Shown here in pieces: positions 1-11,270 of a DNA stretch of 64,000 bases. The notes under the pieces are model-generated. The model was not told the DNA's origin and did no database searches. It saw only the letters and a list, made by a program, of their open reading frames with translations. The position numbers and the translations under genes were made by a program. Where the stretch lies: assembly GCA_015499995.1 (NCBI GenBank), contig JADNRV010000008.1, forward strand, positions 496,001 through 560,000. The letters run 5' to 3'. Source of the DNA: Flammula alnicola. Taxonomy: Eukaryota > Basidiomycota > Agaricomycetes > Agaricales > Strophariaceae. Positions within the stretch are counted from its first letter, which is position 1. Each line of letters begins with the position of its first letter.

Positions 1-206
1 TGGATGCAAGAAGAGGATGGGGGAAGAAATAGCATTATAGGAGAGGAGAGAGATAATGATGACGAAGAAAAAACCAAATATCATAAAAAACCCTCAGTCT
101 GTGTTATACATGTAACTGAACTCAAACGAATGTGGGAAACGTGCAGCCAGCCCCCGACGCCACCCCCTCGCACCTGTCTTCCGCTTGCTATGGTGTACGT
201 TACGCC
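1..206. other. Intergenic, 3' flank of CCR4 gene
   Basis: Nothing protein-like is seen on either strand. The stretch lies directly downstream of the CCR4 stop codon, so it probably holds that gene's 3' UTR. Confidence 0.5.
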
Positions 207-2785
207 CTATGAGTTGTGTGTCACAGGCGTGGCGACCGCTGCCGATCCATGGTGCGGGTGTGGGTGCTGTCGAGAGGGTACGCTCTCTCGCGGCGGTTTG
301 ACGCGGAATTCGCTGACGATGTAGACGTGGCTGTGAAAAAGATCATGGGTCAGCGGTTTATTATGCAAAGAGAGGAACCAAAAAGCAGCCAAGAAAGAAA
401 AGGGAAAGGAAAAAAAATGAAAATTCAACGTACTCAGATGGGAAATGCGGATGCGGGAATCCAACCACCTTCTCCAAGTATACTCGATCAGCTCCACTCA
501 GCACCTTGTTAACAGCCAAGTTTGCCGACGAATACCACACATAGTCAATATGTCCCTGGAAACTAGGCGTATAGTTCGTCACCGGCAAATCAGGTGCCAC
601 CGCCGCATAGGCGCTCTTTAAGCCCAGCCGGTGCCGAATACCCTCACTGGTGTATCGGCCATACTTATGCGACATGAAATCAAGATGGGTCGAGGGCAAC
701 GAACCCGTCGAGAGGAGCTCGTACACCCCAGACTCTGGCACAGAGTTGAAGTCGCCGCAGACGATGAGAGGGATTTTAGAACCATCCGTGTAGGTGGGTG
801 GAGGGCGGTACGGCTGCGACGGCGGCGCTGACGTTGGTGGCGGCAGTTGTGATTGTGACGACTGTAGTTGTAAGTTGGATGACGAAGCTTCGCTGCCATC
901 AAGGAGGCTCGGCGATGTGCTGGCTGCATCCGAGGAATCGTCAACTCCATTAGCGATTGACGATGTCTCTGATCCGGGCGTTGGAGGCGCGTGGAAACCA
1001 GGTGGCGCTGGAGGTGGATACTTGGCGAAATGGTCCGCGAGCTTCTCACACTCATCGACCAATAGCGCCGCTTGGACCACCTTGACATCTCTATACGCCG
1101 GGTCCCAGTGGATGTGTGCATTGGCGACGATGAACCTCGTGCCCGTGTGGATGTTTTCTAAGAGACAGACGACGGCGATATGGTCCTTGCCCAGAACGCG
1201 GTTGAACATGTCATCGGTCTTCTTGAAGTCCTGTCGTTGCATGGCGATGGCGCTGAACTCGATGAGGCGCTTTTCTACTAGCTTGTACCTTTACGAGACT
1301 CGGTCAGTGACGTCAGCAGAAAGAAAGATAATCACTCACTTGTCAGCCTTGTAGAACGTGGCACACCCATCCACCTGTCTCCTATCTGTCTCGTTCATCG
1401 TCTTGTACCTCGACTTGGGCCAATAAACGCCCTCGTATCCTTGTTGTGCGAGATTGACGCTGAAATAATCCTCGTACGCCGCGATATCCACCTCTTGCAG
1501 ACACAGGAAGTCTGTATTGTGCTTGGTTATCTCGTCCAAAATCCGGCCTTTTCGGTACGACCAAGCAAGTGCCCATGACGGTGTGTAGCCGTATAGTCTC
1601 TCGGTAGCATACTTCTCGCATAGAATGTTGTAACATAGCACACTACATGTTTCAACATTCGGGTCTTGTGCGAGCATCTCCTGTTCTTGTGGAGAGATGA
1701 GGTGCTTCCATAGACGTGGCGGCGGTTCTGCATCGACGGGGCAGTTGTCTCGCAAGTAAGAGATGAGTGCTTGAGTGCCGTCCTTCTGAATCATAGACTT
1801 GAGCATGGGGTCCAGGGGGTTGCCCTCGATGCCGAGCGTCTGCAGCTGGTGCAAACTCCCGAATTGAGGTGGGATGGTGCTGAGGTGATTATCGTACAGA
1901 TAAAATTCCTTCAACTGCGTTAGCATGCCTAGCTCTGGGGGAACAGTGCTGAGATTGTTCCCCGAGAGGTCGAGCAGCTCGAGGTGTCGGAGTTTCGAGA
2001 TTTCTGGCGGTACGGTGGAGAGGGCATTATGGTTGAGGTAAAGGTTGATAAGGAAGGTAAAGGAGAAGAGGCCTGACGTCGGCGGAAGATTCTTGATATT
2101 TACTCCGCCCATGTCGAGCGACGTCCATGTGTTCTCAGGGGGCTTGATCGCTGTTGGCCGGGGGGCTTCTGCGATAGGTCCGGCGGTTGACGATGGGTGG
2201 GTAGGAGAAGCATCTGGAGACCCGCCGCCGCCATTCCCATTCCCATTGGTTTCGGTAGGTGGTGGCTTGATGAGATTGGGGTTGGTTATAGGGATGGCGG
2301 ATTTGGTAACAGTCCGAGAGGCCATAGCACTTGCGCGAGCCCGATGGTGAGCTGAGCGCGAAGCACGTATGATCTGGAGACACTGATTAATTAAAATGTA
2401 AGAGGAGATTGGAGATCAGACTCACCTCGCATTTCATAAGTTGTTGCTGCCACTGAGGTGATACAACGGGTGTAGCGCTAGCAGGTGATCCCTGTGCAGC
2501 AAGGAGATGTTGTTGTTGTTGGTGAGTATGCTGATTTGGTGGAGAGGGATAGTGGGACATTGAGCTCTGGTGGTGGTGTTGGAGGGGTGGGTGCTGGAGG
2601 TGGTGTCCTGGATGGTGCTGGAGGGCGCCATTGGTGTAGAGAGCATATCCAGGGGATTGTGGTGGAGGACCGACCGCCGATTGCTGTCCTGGCTGCTGAA
2701 CGAGGAGGGGAAGACGCCAGGGGTTGTTGTCGTGGTGGTTGGGCAACTTGTGTGGGATGCCTGGGGATTGCTGAGGGTAGTACAT
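207..2785 (-). CDS. CCR4: CCR4-type poly(A) deadenylase, catalytic subunit of CCR4-NOT
   Basis: Exonuclease that shortens mRNA poly(A) tails within the CCR4-NOT complex. The join complement(207..330, 434..1288, 1340..2373, 2426..2785) keeps frame with GT-AG introns and gives 790 aa. The N-terminus is rich in Gln, His and Pro. Leucine-rich repeats follow (L..L.L..N pattern, about 1925-2080), which in yeast Ccr4 bind the Caf1/Pop2 partner. The C-terminal half is an endonuclease/exonuclease/phosphatase domain with the catalytic signatures CLQEVD, CGDFNSVPESG and GHIDYVWY. The last exon encodes HVYIVSEFRVKPP, the usual Ccr4 end motif. The ATG at 2785 (MYYPQQ) was chosen because no upstream in-frame ATG was seen; a further 5' exon cannot be excluded. 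It is divergent from the mevalonate decarboxylase gene. Confidence 0.93.
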
Positions 2786-4099
2786 CGCATTTGCGAGCCG
2801 ATGTAGCACCGGCAGCTCTTTGGGAACGCCTATTATACAACTTGCGTCGTCTTCGTTATCAGTAGCGGTGTGTAGGCTGTGATGGTGGTCGTGGTCAAGG
2901 TCTTTGTTGTTGGAGCCGACGACGAGCTCACTCCGTGCGAATATTGCTGACTCATCGTCACTTCACCCCTTTTATAGCCCTCACTTCCTTTAAAAAGGTT
3001 GTTCGAGTCACTTCCACCCTGTTCTAGCCTGAAATTTAAAAGTTTTCAAATCGAGAAACACCCCGCAGTACATACCAGAGGAGTCATATATTCTAGATCT
3101 ACGGGCTAAGATATTGCATCATGATCGACATTACGGCATGGCAGCAAATGGAACACCAGTTGAAGGGCATTAGGATAAAGCAGAGCGATTTACAAGAAAA
3201 TAATGTAGGTTCACCTGTAGTGTAAAAAATTCGATAGCTAATAAGTCAGTTTGATCTTGTTGTTGCCTGGGCTTTATATTGAGAGATTGCGATCAAATCT
3301 TTAAAGCGCCTACACGGACCCACAAGCTCCGGGAGTGCTTGTTCAATCCGGATCAAATTCTGAGATAGTACGGTCGTCTAGAGAGACTGATATCGATGTC
3401 GCTATCAATCGTAAGATGGTGCGGTAGCTGTTCGAGGTCTCAGACTGCTGCTCACCGGTCAATACTACAATATCTCATTGACTTCGAGACAACAACTATA
3501 TAAAAACATTTAACATTCGTTTCTGTGTTGCACAAATGGAACCGCAAGGACTGTCCACCAGTCTGCACACCGAAGCGACTGACCGGATTGTCTGAAGTGG
3601 GGTTTAGCGAGATAAATAGCAGACTTGAGGGGCATGCGCGGGTATCCGAGGTTGCTACTGTAATAAATAAGTCGGGAGGCAAATACTTAAATCTTACACT
3701 GTGGGATTTAATACTTGTTTCGAATTAACGTGCACTGGTGGACTGCTGAGCTTGGTTCAGAGCGTTGAGCGGCAGTCGCGCGCTATAGTATTGCGGCCGC
3801 ACCGCGCCGTGAGATATGCTGACAAATGCCCCTATGTGTCCTACCCTTCGCAGCGTCCGCTTCCTCCGTTGTCTGTCTTCGAGGGCATCTGCGACATAAC
3901 AAACCCGAATTTGCGGCAGATTCATTTAATAGTACGAGAAAATGCCTATACAAATAACCGGCTTCTTGACTCTGGTCCGAGCAGAACGAGGCGTATCTTC
4001 TGCCTAAGGAAACGGGAGATTACTTAGTCGAGATCGTCATTCTCGTACCATAATAAAAGTTTGGTCGTCCTCGAATCCGACTCTCTTACTCAACCCACC
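2786..4099. promoter_or_regulatory. Divergent intergenic region between CCR4 and MVD1
   Basis: About 1.3 kb separate two genes transcribed away from each other, so it must carry both 5' UTRs and promoters. Short open frames occur here but none resembles a known protein. No other structure was seen. Confidence 0.45.
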
Positions 4100-5443
4100 A
4101 TGTCGTCCACTTCCATATACCAAGCCACAGCGTCCGCTCCTGTGAATATCGCAGTTATCAAGTGCGTTTATTTTATTTTTTGTTGACCATTTCACTGATC
4201 TGATATTTTCTAGATACTGGGGCAAGCGCGACACCAAGCTCATCTTGCCCACCAACTCGTCGCTTTCGGTCACTCTCGACCAGGATCACCTCCGATCTAC
4301 GACGACATCGCGAGCCGACCCCAGTTTCGAGCGCGATCAGCTATGGCTGAATGGCAAAGAGGACGAGATCAAGCCCGGAAGCAGGCTAGCGACCTGCATC
4401 TCAGAGATGAAGCGTCTCCGCAAGGAGACTGTAGAGGAGAAAGACCCTAATGCACCAAAAGTGCGTACCATTTCCCCTTGGATCCCATTTATCTGACCTC
4501 GACCTCCTTGTTGCAGCTCTCTACATACAAAGTCCACATCGCGTCGTACAACAACTTCCCTACTGCGGCCGGACTGGCATCGTCCGCGTCAGGATTCGCC
4601 GCACTCGTCGCCTCTCTCGCTCAGCTCTACGCTCTGACCGTATCGCCCTCGACCCTTTCCGTTATCGCACGCCAGGGCTCCGGGTCCGCCTGCCGTTCCC
4701 TCTTCGGCGGCTTCGTCGCATGGCAGATGGGGTCCGACCCCGCCGGCACCGACTCGCTCGCCGTAGAAATCGCGCCACAGTCGCACTGGCCGCAGATGCA
4801 CGCCCTCATCTGCGTGGTCTCCGACGACAAGAAGGGCACGAGCTCGACGAGCGGCATGCAGCGCACCGTCGAGACCTCCGCGCTCCTCCAGCACCGCATC
4901 AAGCACGTCGTCCCGGAGCGTATGGCCGGGATCTCCAAAGCGATTTTGGAGAAGGATTTTGACACATTTGCGAAGATCACGATGGCGGATTCGAACCAGT
5001 TTCATGCTGTTGCGCTCGACACGGAGCCGCCCATCTTCTACATGAACGACGTGAGCCGCGCCATCATCGCGCTCATTGTCGAGTACAACCGTCTCTCGAT
5101 CGCCGCAGGACAGGGCTACAAGGCCGCGTACACATATGACGCCGGCCCGAACGCTGTGATTTATGCGCTGGAGGCCAACATCAAGGAGATCGTGCAACTC
5201 ATCGTGTCGTACTTCCCTCAACGCCCTCACGAGTTCAAGGATGTGCTCGGTCTCTTTGGCAATGGCGCTGATTTGAACGCACAGGCTAAGGTACCAGAAG
5301 GCTTCAATGAGGCTGTCGCCAAACGATTTGAAGTCGGTGCCGTGAAAGGCTTGATCCATACTCGTGTGGGGGATGGACCGAGGAAGTTGGCCGATGAGGA
5401 GAGTTTGCTGGCCGAGAATGGCCTACCAAAAACTTTAGTTTAG
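4100..5443 (+). CDS. MVD1: Mevalonate diphosphate decarboxylase
   Basis: Catalyses the ATP-dependent decarboxylation of mevalonate 5-diphosphate to isopentenyl diphosphate, the last step of the mevalonate pathway feeding ergosterol and terpenoids. The join 4100..4161, 4214..4460, 4517..5443 uses two GT-AG introns and gives 411 aa, close to the usual roughly 400 aa. The N-terminus has APVNIAVIKYWGKRD, the diagnostic GHMP-family start. The glycine/serine-rich ATP-binding loop reads FPTAAGLASSASG, followed by GSACRSLFGGF. The ATG at 4100 precedes the conserved APVNIAVIKYWGK block by only 12 residues, so the start is secure. The gene converges with the subtilase gene, 212 bp away. Expected to be constitutive housekeeping. 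Confidence 0.96.
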
Positions 5444-5655
5444 AATTTGGGGCAAGCAACCGCTGCGACGAAAGGAACGGAACAACTAGATCTGGGAAGA
5501 GCCCCTGTCAATGTATCAGATACTGCCACGCCATTTGCTTGATATAATATATCCTCTGTCTTGTTATCTCTGTCAAGCTACTATCATTTATCAAGCAATG
5601 TCCGAGCATTTACCAATTATTAAATTCTACATCATCCTTCGTATCTACCCATCCT

Positions 5656-8600
5656 CTACGAAGGCGGAGCCTGGATGCCAACAACAGGGCTCAACCACGA
5701 CTCATAGTCCGCCTCATTGGTAGAGTCACCAGTGACCTTCAACGCCCGAAGGAGGACGCGATAAGACCCGTTAGGGATCGTAGTACCATTGGCGAAAGTA
5801 GGTACAGAAAAGAAGAGGCTGCTGAAGCCCAAGCCCCCGGTGCTTGTATCCTATTTATTATTTACTCGTTAGTCGAAAAGGAGAAAAAAAGGTATATCAC
5901 AGAAATGTCAACGCACATCGTCGTTACGTGAAATGAAGTCTAACTCTGCCAGGGCACCGACGAGCTTAACCTGTGCGAAGGAGCCACCATTGTGAGGCGA
6001 AGGGAAGCTGAAGAAGGGCGAGCCGCCGAAAGCACGAGTAGTGATCGTTGGCTTGAAGTTGATGTTGGAATTGACGAGGTCAATGCGCAAATCAGGCGTT
6101 CCGAATGCCAATCTAACATATTCCATTGAGCATTCATTTCCAGAGAAATCCAAGGAGAAGAAGAATACACACCTGAACACAAGAGTAGGTGCATCACCAT
6201 TCACGAACGTGAAATTCGTCGGACCAGCCTGTACGTTTCCTGAAGCATCCAACAACGTAGGAATGGGAACACCGAAGAACACATCAGTGTCATCTATAAC
6301 CTGTTTGGCCTTCAAACTGCCTGCAAGCCCGAGGTAGCTGACGTGGAAAGTATCAGCCACTGTAGGCCCAACGACTTGGATGAAACCAGAGAAGACAGGG
6401 AACGTGGTCGAGTCGAGTCCTGTTGGAGGCTTGAAGACGGCGACGACGGTCTGAGTTTGGCCTGGGCGGACGGTAAACGATGATGGGACAAGAGTGACAG
6501 ATGCTGCAGTGGAGGACAGGGGCACTGGGCCGTCGGATGCAAAGATGGTACCCTGAAAGGTAGGTTTGAATGTTAAAGGCATGAATACAATTGGAAGGAG
6601 GTACTAGAAAGAAAACTGACGGCTTGAACTGTTAATGCCGTACCGGCAGGAACGTGCTGGAGCTTGAAGGTCTTGGCTTTCGTGTCTGTGTTCTTGACGG
6701 TGAATGTTTGGCTATGTCGATGCAAAAAAAAAAGTGTGAAAACGACAAAAAGCACTAATAGGATAATTCTTACAGTGGCTTGAAATTTGCGGTATCGTTC
6801 AAGATCAATTCTCCAGGCGACACTATAGTCGTAGCGTGAACCGCATTAAAGACATTGATCAAACCCGCTCCTTGTTGAGTCAAAGTTTGGAGAGGGTCGC
6901 CATCCGTGTGGCTGGATGGAATCATCTGGGCCGTTGTCTCGAATAAAGTTCTTGCGCCAGCAGCCACGGCGGCGGATCTTCCTTTGACACCAAGGAGCAG
7001 GGCAGAACTGGCAGCGACGAAAGGCGTAGCCATGGATGTGCCTGATAAAACAGCGAAAGAACCGAGAGGTACAGGGAAGGTCGACAGAATGTTGCCTCCA
7101 GGAGCAGCTACGGCGGGCTTGAAGAAGAAATCGTTGGATGGGCCGTAACTAGAGGTTTGGAGTACCAGCATAAGCCGCAGAAAAAAATCACAGTAACTCG
7201 GTCAAAGATACCTGGTGAAGGAAGAAATGAGGCCTCCACTGGGGTCAGGGAAATTGAAGGATCCGCCAACTTGAGGGAAGGAGACAGTAACGGGTACTCC
7301 TGCAGCAAATTGTTGAACAAGCTACGGTCCAGCACAGTAAAATCAATGGCCATTAAAACGGAAAAGAAAGACACTCACGAATTCACCATCAGGGGCTTGT
7401 ATCAGTACGGCAGTGAAGTTGCCAACAGCGATGCCAGCAAATCCATTTCCATTGCTAAAATAAATGGTCGACTTTTCGTCGCAGCTAAGAAAAAAATAGC
7501 AGCATACTCATAGATAAACGTAACGTTGCCTCCTTTCGCAGCGACATTTGTCAGCTTTTGAACCTAGATCAGGGAAACACAGTCAATATGGTCTCTCGAA
7601 CAGAAATACCAGGCTACTTACAAACGTGCAGGTACCACGGCGAACGACGACCAAGAATTTCGACAAGTCAGGAGTGCTATCCGGAAGCGGGTTGCATGCA
7701 TCATCGACGATCGTCGTATCATTCGAAGTGGCGAAAATAGGGAGACTGCCCACAACGGGAAGAGGGAAAGTAGCGAAGTAGGTAATGGGGTCGTGTTGGA
7801 CGCCAGACAAGGTAGCGTTTTGTAGAGGAATGATGGTGCTGTTCGAGAATGTAGTCAGCACACATAAATTCATGAAGTAGGAGCAAGTTCTGACTTGTCA
7901 AGACTGGCAACAGAGATAGCATTGATAGCATTTCCCGGACTGGAAGTAAACCAAGATCCAAAAGCACCCTGTCGTAAGTAGAATCCATCAGAAGATAGAA
8001 CGAAAATCAATTTAGTGTCTGAACGTACATCATTTCCTGCAGCAATAGTGACGATCGTGCCTTGGCCAGCGATTCTGCTTGAAACAACGGAGCTTGTGCT
8101 CTCGGTCCAGCCATCTGCACCGCCCAAAGACATAGTGAGGATATCTTGGCCTTCGCTGACACCTCGGAGGAGTGCTTCTACGAGAACTGTGCAACGCTGA
8201 ATCTTCAACTTGTTTGGGGTAGCAGAAAAAGGACACTTACTGTCGTCTGTAACGGAGCCTGAGCAACCAAAAACTCTGTATGCACTGATAGATGCGCCGA
8301 AGGCGACTCCACTGATGTTGAATTGGTTTCCTGGGTTGGCGCCGATGATACCCTATGAGAGTAAAATAAATGAATGAATATTCGATTCAAAGTTCTAGTG
8401 CAGAGACGTCGAAGAAACCTCACTCCAACATGCGTTCCGTGTCCTTCGTGCAAGGTCAGTAAACGAGCATTCTAGCCGATCGAAGGAAATGACACCCACC
8501 ATTACACTGATCCAAAGGATCGGGATCCGGCATAGGCGTGTTCTCACCTATTAAAAATAACTTTCAGCGCATCTTTGGATTGGGTGATTATTATGCGCGT

Positions 8601-9480
8601 ACCGGTGTAGGCGTCTCCAACAAAGTCAAAACCTCCAATGACCTTGTGGCCAGGGCCAAAACCTCCTCCAAGGAGAGGATGTGTGTAATCAATGCCAGTA
8701 TCGATGCTAGAGATTGGAAGGACGAGGTTAATTCTGTGATAGAGTCCAAGGGTACTTCAGCTTACATTCCAATCTTGATGCCTGTTCCAATGATTCCTTG
8801 AGCATGAAGCTTGTCTACTCCCTGTTACGTGTAATTGTATGAGCACATCTTCCAAAATACGTTGAGAAAATGTGCGTACAGTGAGTATATGCGTCGACTC
8901 AGAATCCGGAGGAACCTCTGGGTCATTCACGCCTGTAACAACGTGAGATTTCACCGGCCTGTGAGATCATGAGTTCAGCAAAGGAAGTGATGTAAATAAG
9001 TCAATTTACGGACTTCGGAGAATCAATTCGCACTACAGGGCGGATGGCCTTGACTCCTGGGGTACTGGCGATTGCAGCGACATCCTGGAAAATTTCAGCT
9101 TGACAGAAAGCTGGCCCAGGCTATCTAAGCACACCTGAGGAGTGTTGACAGTCAAAGCTGCACCAACAAAGAGGCCAGACGCGTCGAACTCTTTGGTAAC
9201 GTCAAAGCCAACGGCCCGCTCTTGGAGAGAAGCATATACAGCATCCAGAGACTGCCAATTTGAATATCAGTAGAATTTATTAAATAATCAATTATCGACA
9301 TACGCGGGGGAAAGACCGTTTCGTAGGGATACTCGAAAGCTCATCGACCTCGATGATGAATTGATTAGGGACGGCCGGTATGTTGGTGACTTTCTTGATG
9401 TTTGAAATAGGGAAGACTCCAAATACCAAGCTCGCGCTGAGCAAGGTCGGAAGCAGAGCCCAGTAAGTTACGGACTTCAT
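5656..9480 (-). CDS. Secreted subtilisin-like serine protease (peptidase S8, with PA and Fn3-like regions)
   Basis: An extracellular endopeptidase assembled from about 20 small exons to roughly 900 aa. The ATG at 9480 opens a hydrophobic signal peptide (MKSVTYWALLPTLLSAS), followed by an inhibitor-type propeptide. The first joins checked in frame are 9304..9480, 9135..9251, 9014..9084, 8880..8958 and 8766..8821. The catalytic triad is complete: Asp in IIDTGIDYTHP (codon about 8700), His in NGHGTHVGG (about 8440) and Ser in GTSMATPFVA (codon 7034-7036). AAGND supplies the oxyanion Asn. A protease-associated region (DDACNPLPDSTPDLSKF) is inserted before the Ser, and the last third is a beta-rich Fn3-like tail ending at the stop 5656-5658. 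The layout resembles the Vpr/minor extracellular protease group. Individual exon borders may be off by a few codons. Confidence 0.88.
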
Positions 9481-11005
9481 GGTTGGCGAAAGGAGGCTGA
9501 CAAGCCAAGGCCTAAGAAGGATGACCTTGTCATACTGCAAAGGTAGGGCTTATATAGTGGGAAGGCGGGAAGACAAGACAAGAGACTACACATGCGACTC
9601 TGAGAACGGGAGCACGATGCTATATTTCGGGTGGCAATGATTCCCGAAGAACAGGAACAATCCAATGGGCGACATTACTGATGTATTGCATCATCAACCG
9701 CGCAGTGTCCGGTATGTACAAGGAACAGGGAACGCGTTGGTTATCTGCCAAAGGACGCCAAGTCGGAAGACTTGTGGAAGGCGACTATGAACAGAGAGCG
9801 GTTGCCAACTTGCCCCCGCAAGAGAGCACGGCAACGCATCTCATTGACGACGCTCAAACGAGCGAGATATCGGGGAACCCAAAGCTGCTACCACATATTT
9901 ACGTTTCTTTGAGCGAATCCTGATGCGTTTAATTTGTCTCTGCTCTCACCTGGAAGACAATCCACATGGCGCACAATGAAAGTCCGAGTTCTTGCTTCTC
10001 GAGGCAGTGGTTTTAGTTGAATTCCGTCAACTCCGTCAACATCATTATTTAGCCGGTGGGCTTTCGCCTGCTCGCGCTATTTGTGAGCACACGATCCCAC
10101 CCCCACACTTTTATATCTGTTTTCACAGCTGATCAGCAACACAGTGGCAAAAACTTTATATCTTTCCTCGGTAGCTCTCATGCGATAAGCCCTCGGGCTC
10201 ACTAAGGGCGACAATCGCGATCAGCTGGCCAAGAAGGAGGAAGTGTGAGAGCAGAACACAAGGTCAGGACCAGAGTTTTGGATAAAGCCAAGATGAAAGC
10301 GGAAGGAAATCAAGAGACGCATGCACATCACGTGGTCATATTGACGGACGCGTCCCGACATTCTTACCTAATATACTGCACACAGCACAAATGCCGGCTC
10401 ACCTATTATAGTTGTAGTTCATGTGGAAAATTAAATAAATTAAATAAAAATTAAATAAATTAAATAAAAATTAAATAAATTAAATTGAGAGAGAGAAAAG
10501 AGAACCCAACACAACCTCTCAGCGGCAGAATAAATTAATATAAATTACGCAAAATGTACCCTCATGGATGCTAGTTTATTGTAGCATAGAGATCCAAAAT
10601 TTTCTCAAGCGCTTTGCGTCCCAATGTATCTCGGACCATCAAATTCCATGTCCACACAAAATGCACATATTTTTTCTCTCGCGCTTTGCGCGACCTTAAG
10701 AAAAGACTACCAATAAAACATGGTTGTATTTGACAGACATGGCCTAAATTAATTGCATGGAATCTTTGCTACATACTGACTGGATTTAATTTCCAGTGAA
10801 AATTCAAGGCAAAATTTTCAATTTTTCCTCTACTTTCAGGGTTTCACTTTTTAAGATTTGAGCCTCAATACATAATTCTACATGTGTCTCTGAATTCTCA
10901 GGATTTTTTTGGGCTTGATCCTATGTTTTCTCATGTGCAAGTATGCAATCAGGATGTAGGAAAGGTCACCCAGAGCAGAATTTCACATTTGTGGTCAAAA
11001 AAAGC
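9481..11005. other. Intergenic, subtilase promoter and AT-rich DNA left of the retrotransposon
   Basis: The first few hundred bases should include the subtilase promoter. From about 10400 on the DNA is strongly AT-rich without a supported gene, and it continues in kind on the other side of the copia insertion (15798-15990). No terminal repeats could be paired across the insertion. Confidence 0.4.
10427..10486. repeat. AT-rich tandem repeat (ATTAAATAAATTAAATAAAA units)
   Basis: About three near-perfect copies of a 20-bp AT-only unit stand head to tail. A GA-rich run (gagagagagaaaagag) follows directly. Seen directly in the sequence; no function inferred. Confidence 0.85.
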
Positions 11006-11010
11006 ATGCA
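11006..11010. repeat. Target-site duplication ATGCA, left copy
   Basis: Five bases directly outside the left LTR, matched by ATGCA at 15793-15797 outside the right LTR. Five-bp duplications are typical of copia integration. Confidence 0.9.
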
Positions 11011-11249
11011 TATTGAGAATATAGATAGTAAACTTGTATATTCCGCATCTCCTCGACATCTTTATATACATTGTACATATGTAACTAGAATGTACTACAG
11101 TGTTCTACAAAAAACGAAATAAGGAAATTGTAAGTTATGTTGTACCAACTGAGTCATTGACTGAATCATAAGAAAGAAAGAGAAAGTTCTCATATACTCT
11201 AGCAGAGTCCATGAGTGGATGTGTGGAATGTCCGAGCACATTCTCAACA
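11011..11249 (-). repeat. 3' LTR of the copia element
   Basis: In element orientation it begins TGTTGAGAATG and ends CTATATTCTCAATA. It appears identical to 15554-15792 over 239 bp. As the downstream LTR it should carry the polyadenylation signal. Confidence 0.95.
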
Positions 11250-11258
11250 CTCCCCCTT
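11250..11258 (-). promoter_or_regulatory. Polypurine tract of the copia element
   Basis: The reverse strand reads AAGGGGGAG directly against the 3' LTR, the expected place and composition for the plus-strand primer. It lies just beyond the Gag-Pol stop. Confidence 0.85.
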
Positions 11259-11270
11259 GCACGGACATAC

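Noticed and set aside
3701..4027. 108-aa plus-strand open frame before MVD1
   Set aside because: Lies in the divergent promoter region and has no family resemblance.
4589..5359. 256-aa minus-strand frame opposite MVD1
   Set aside because: Antisense shadow of a clearly conserved decarboxylase exon.
10427..10486. CRISPR-like regular repeats
   Set aside because: Pure AT tandem repeats without spacers in a eukaryotic genome; a simple minisatellite.
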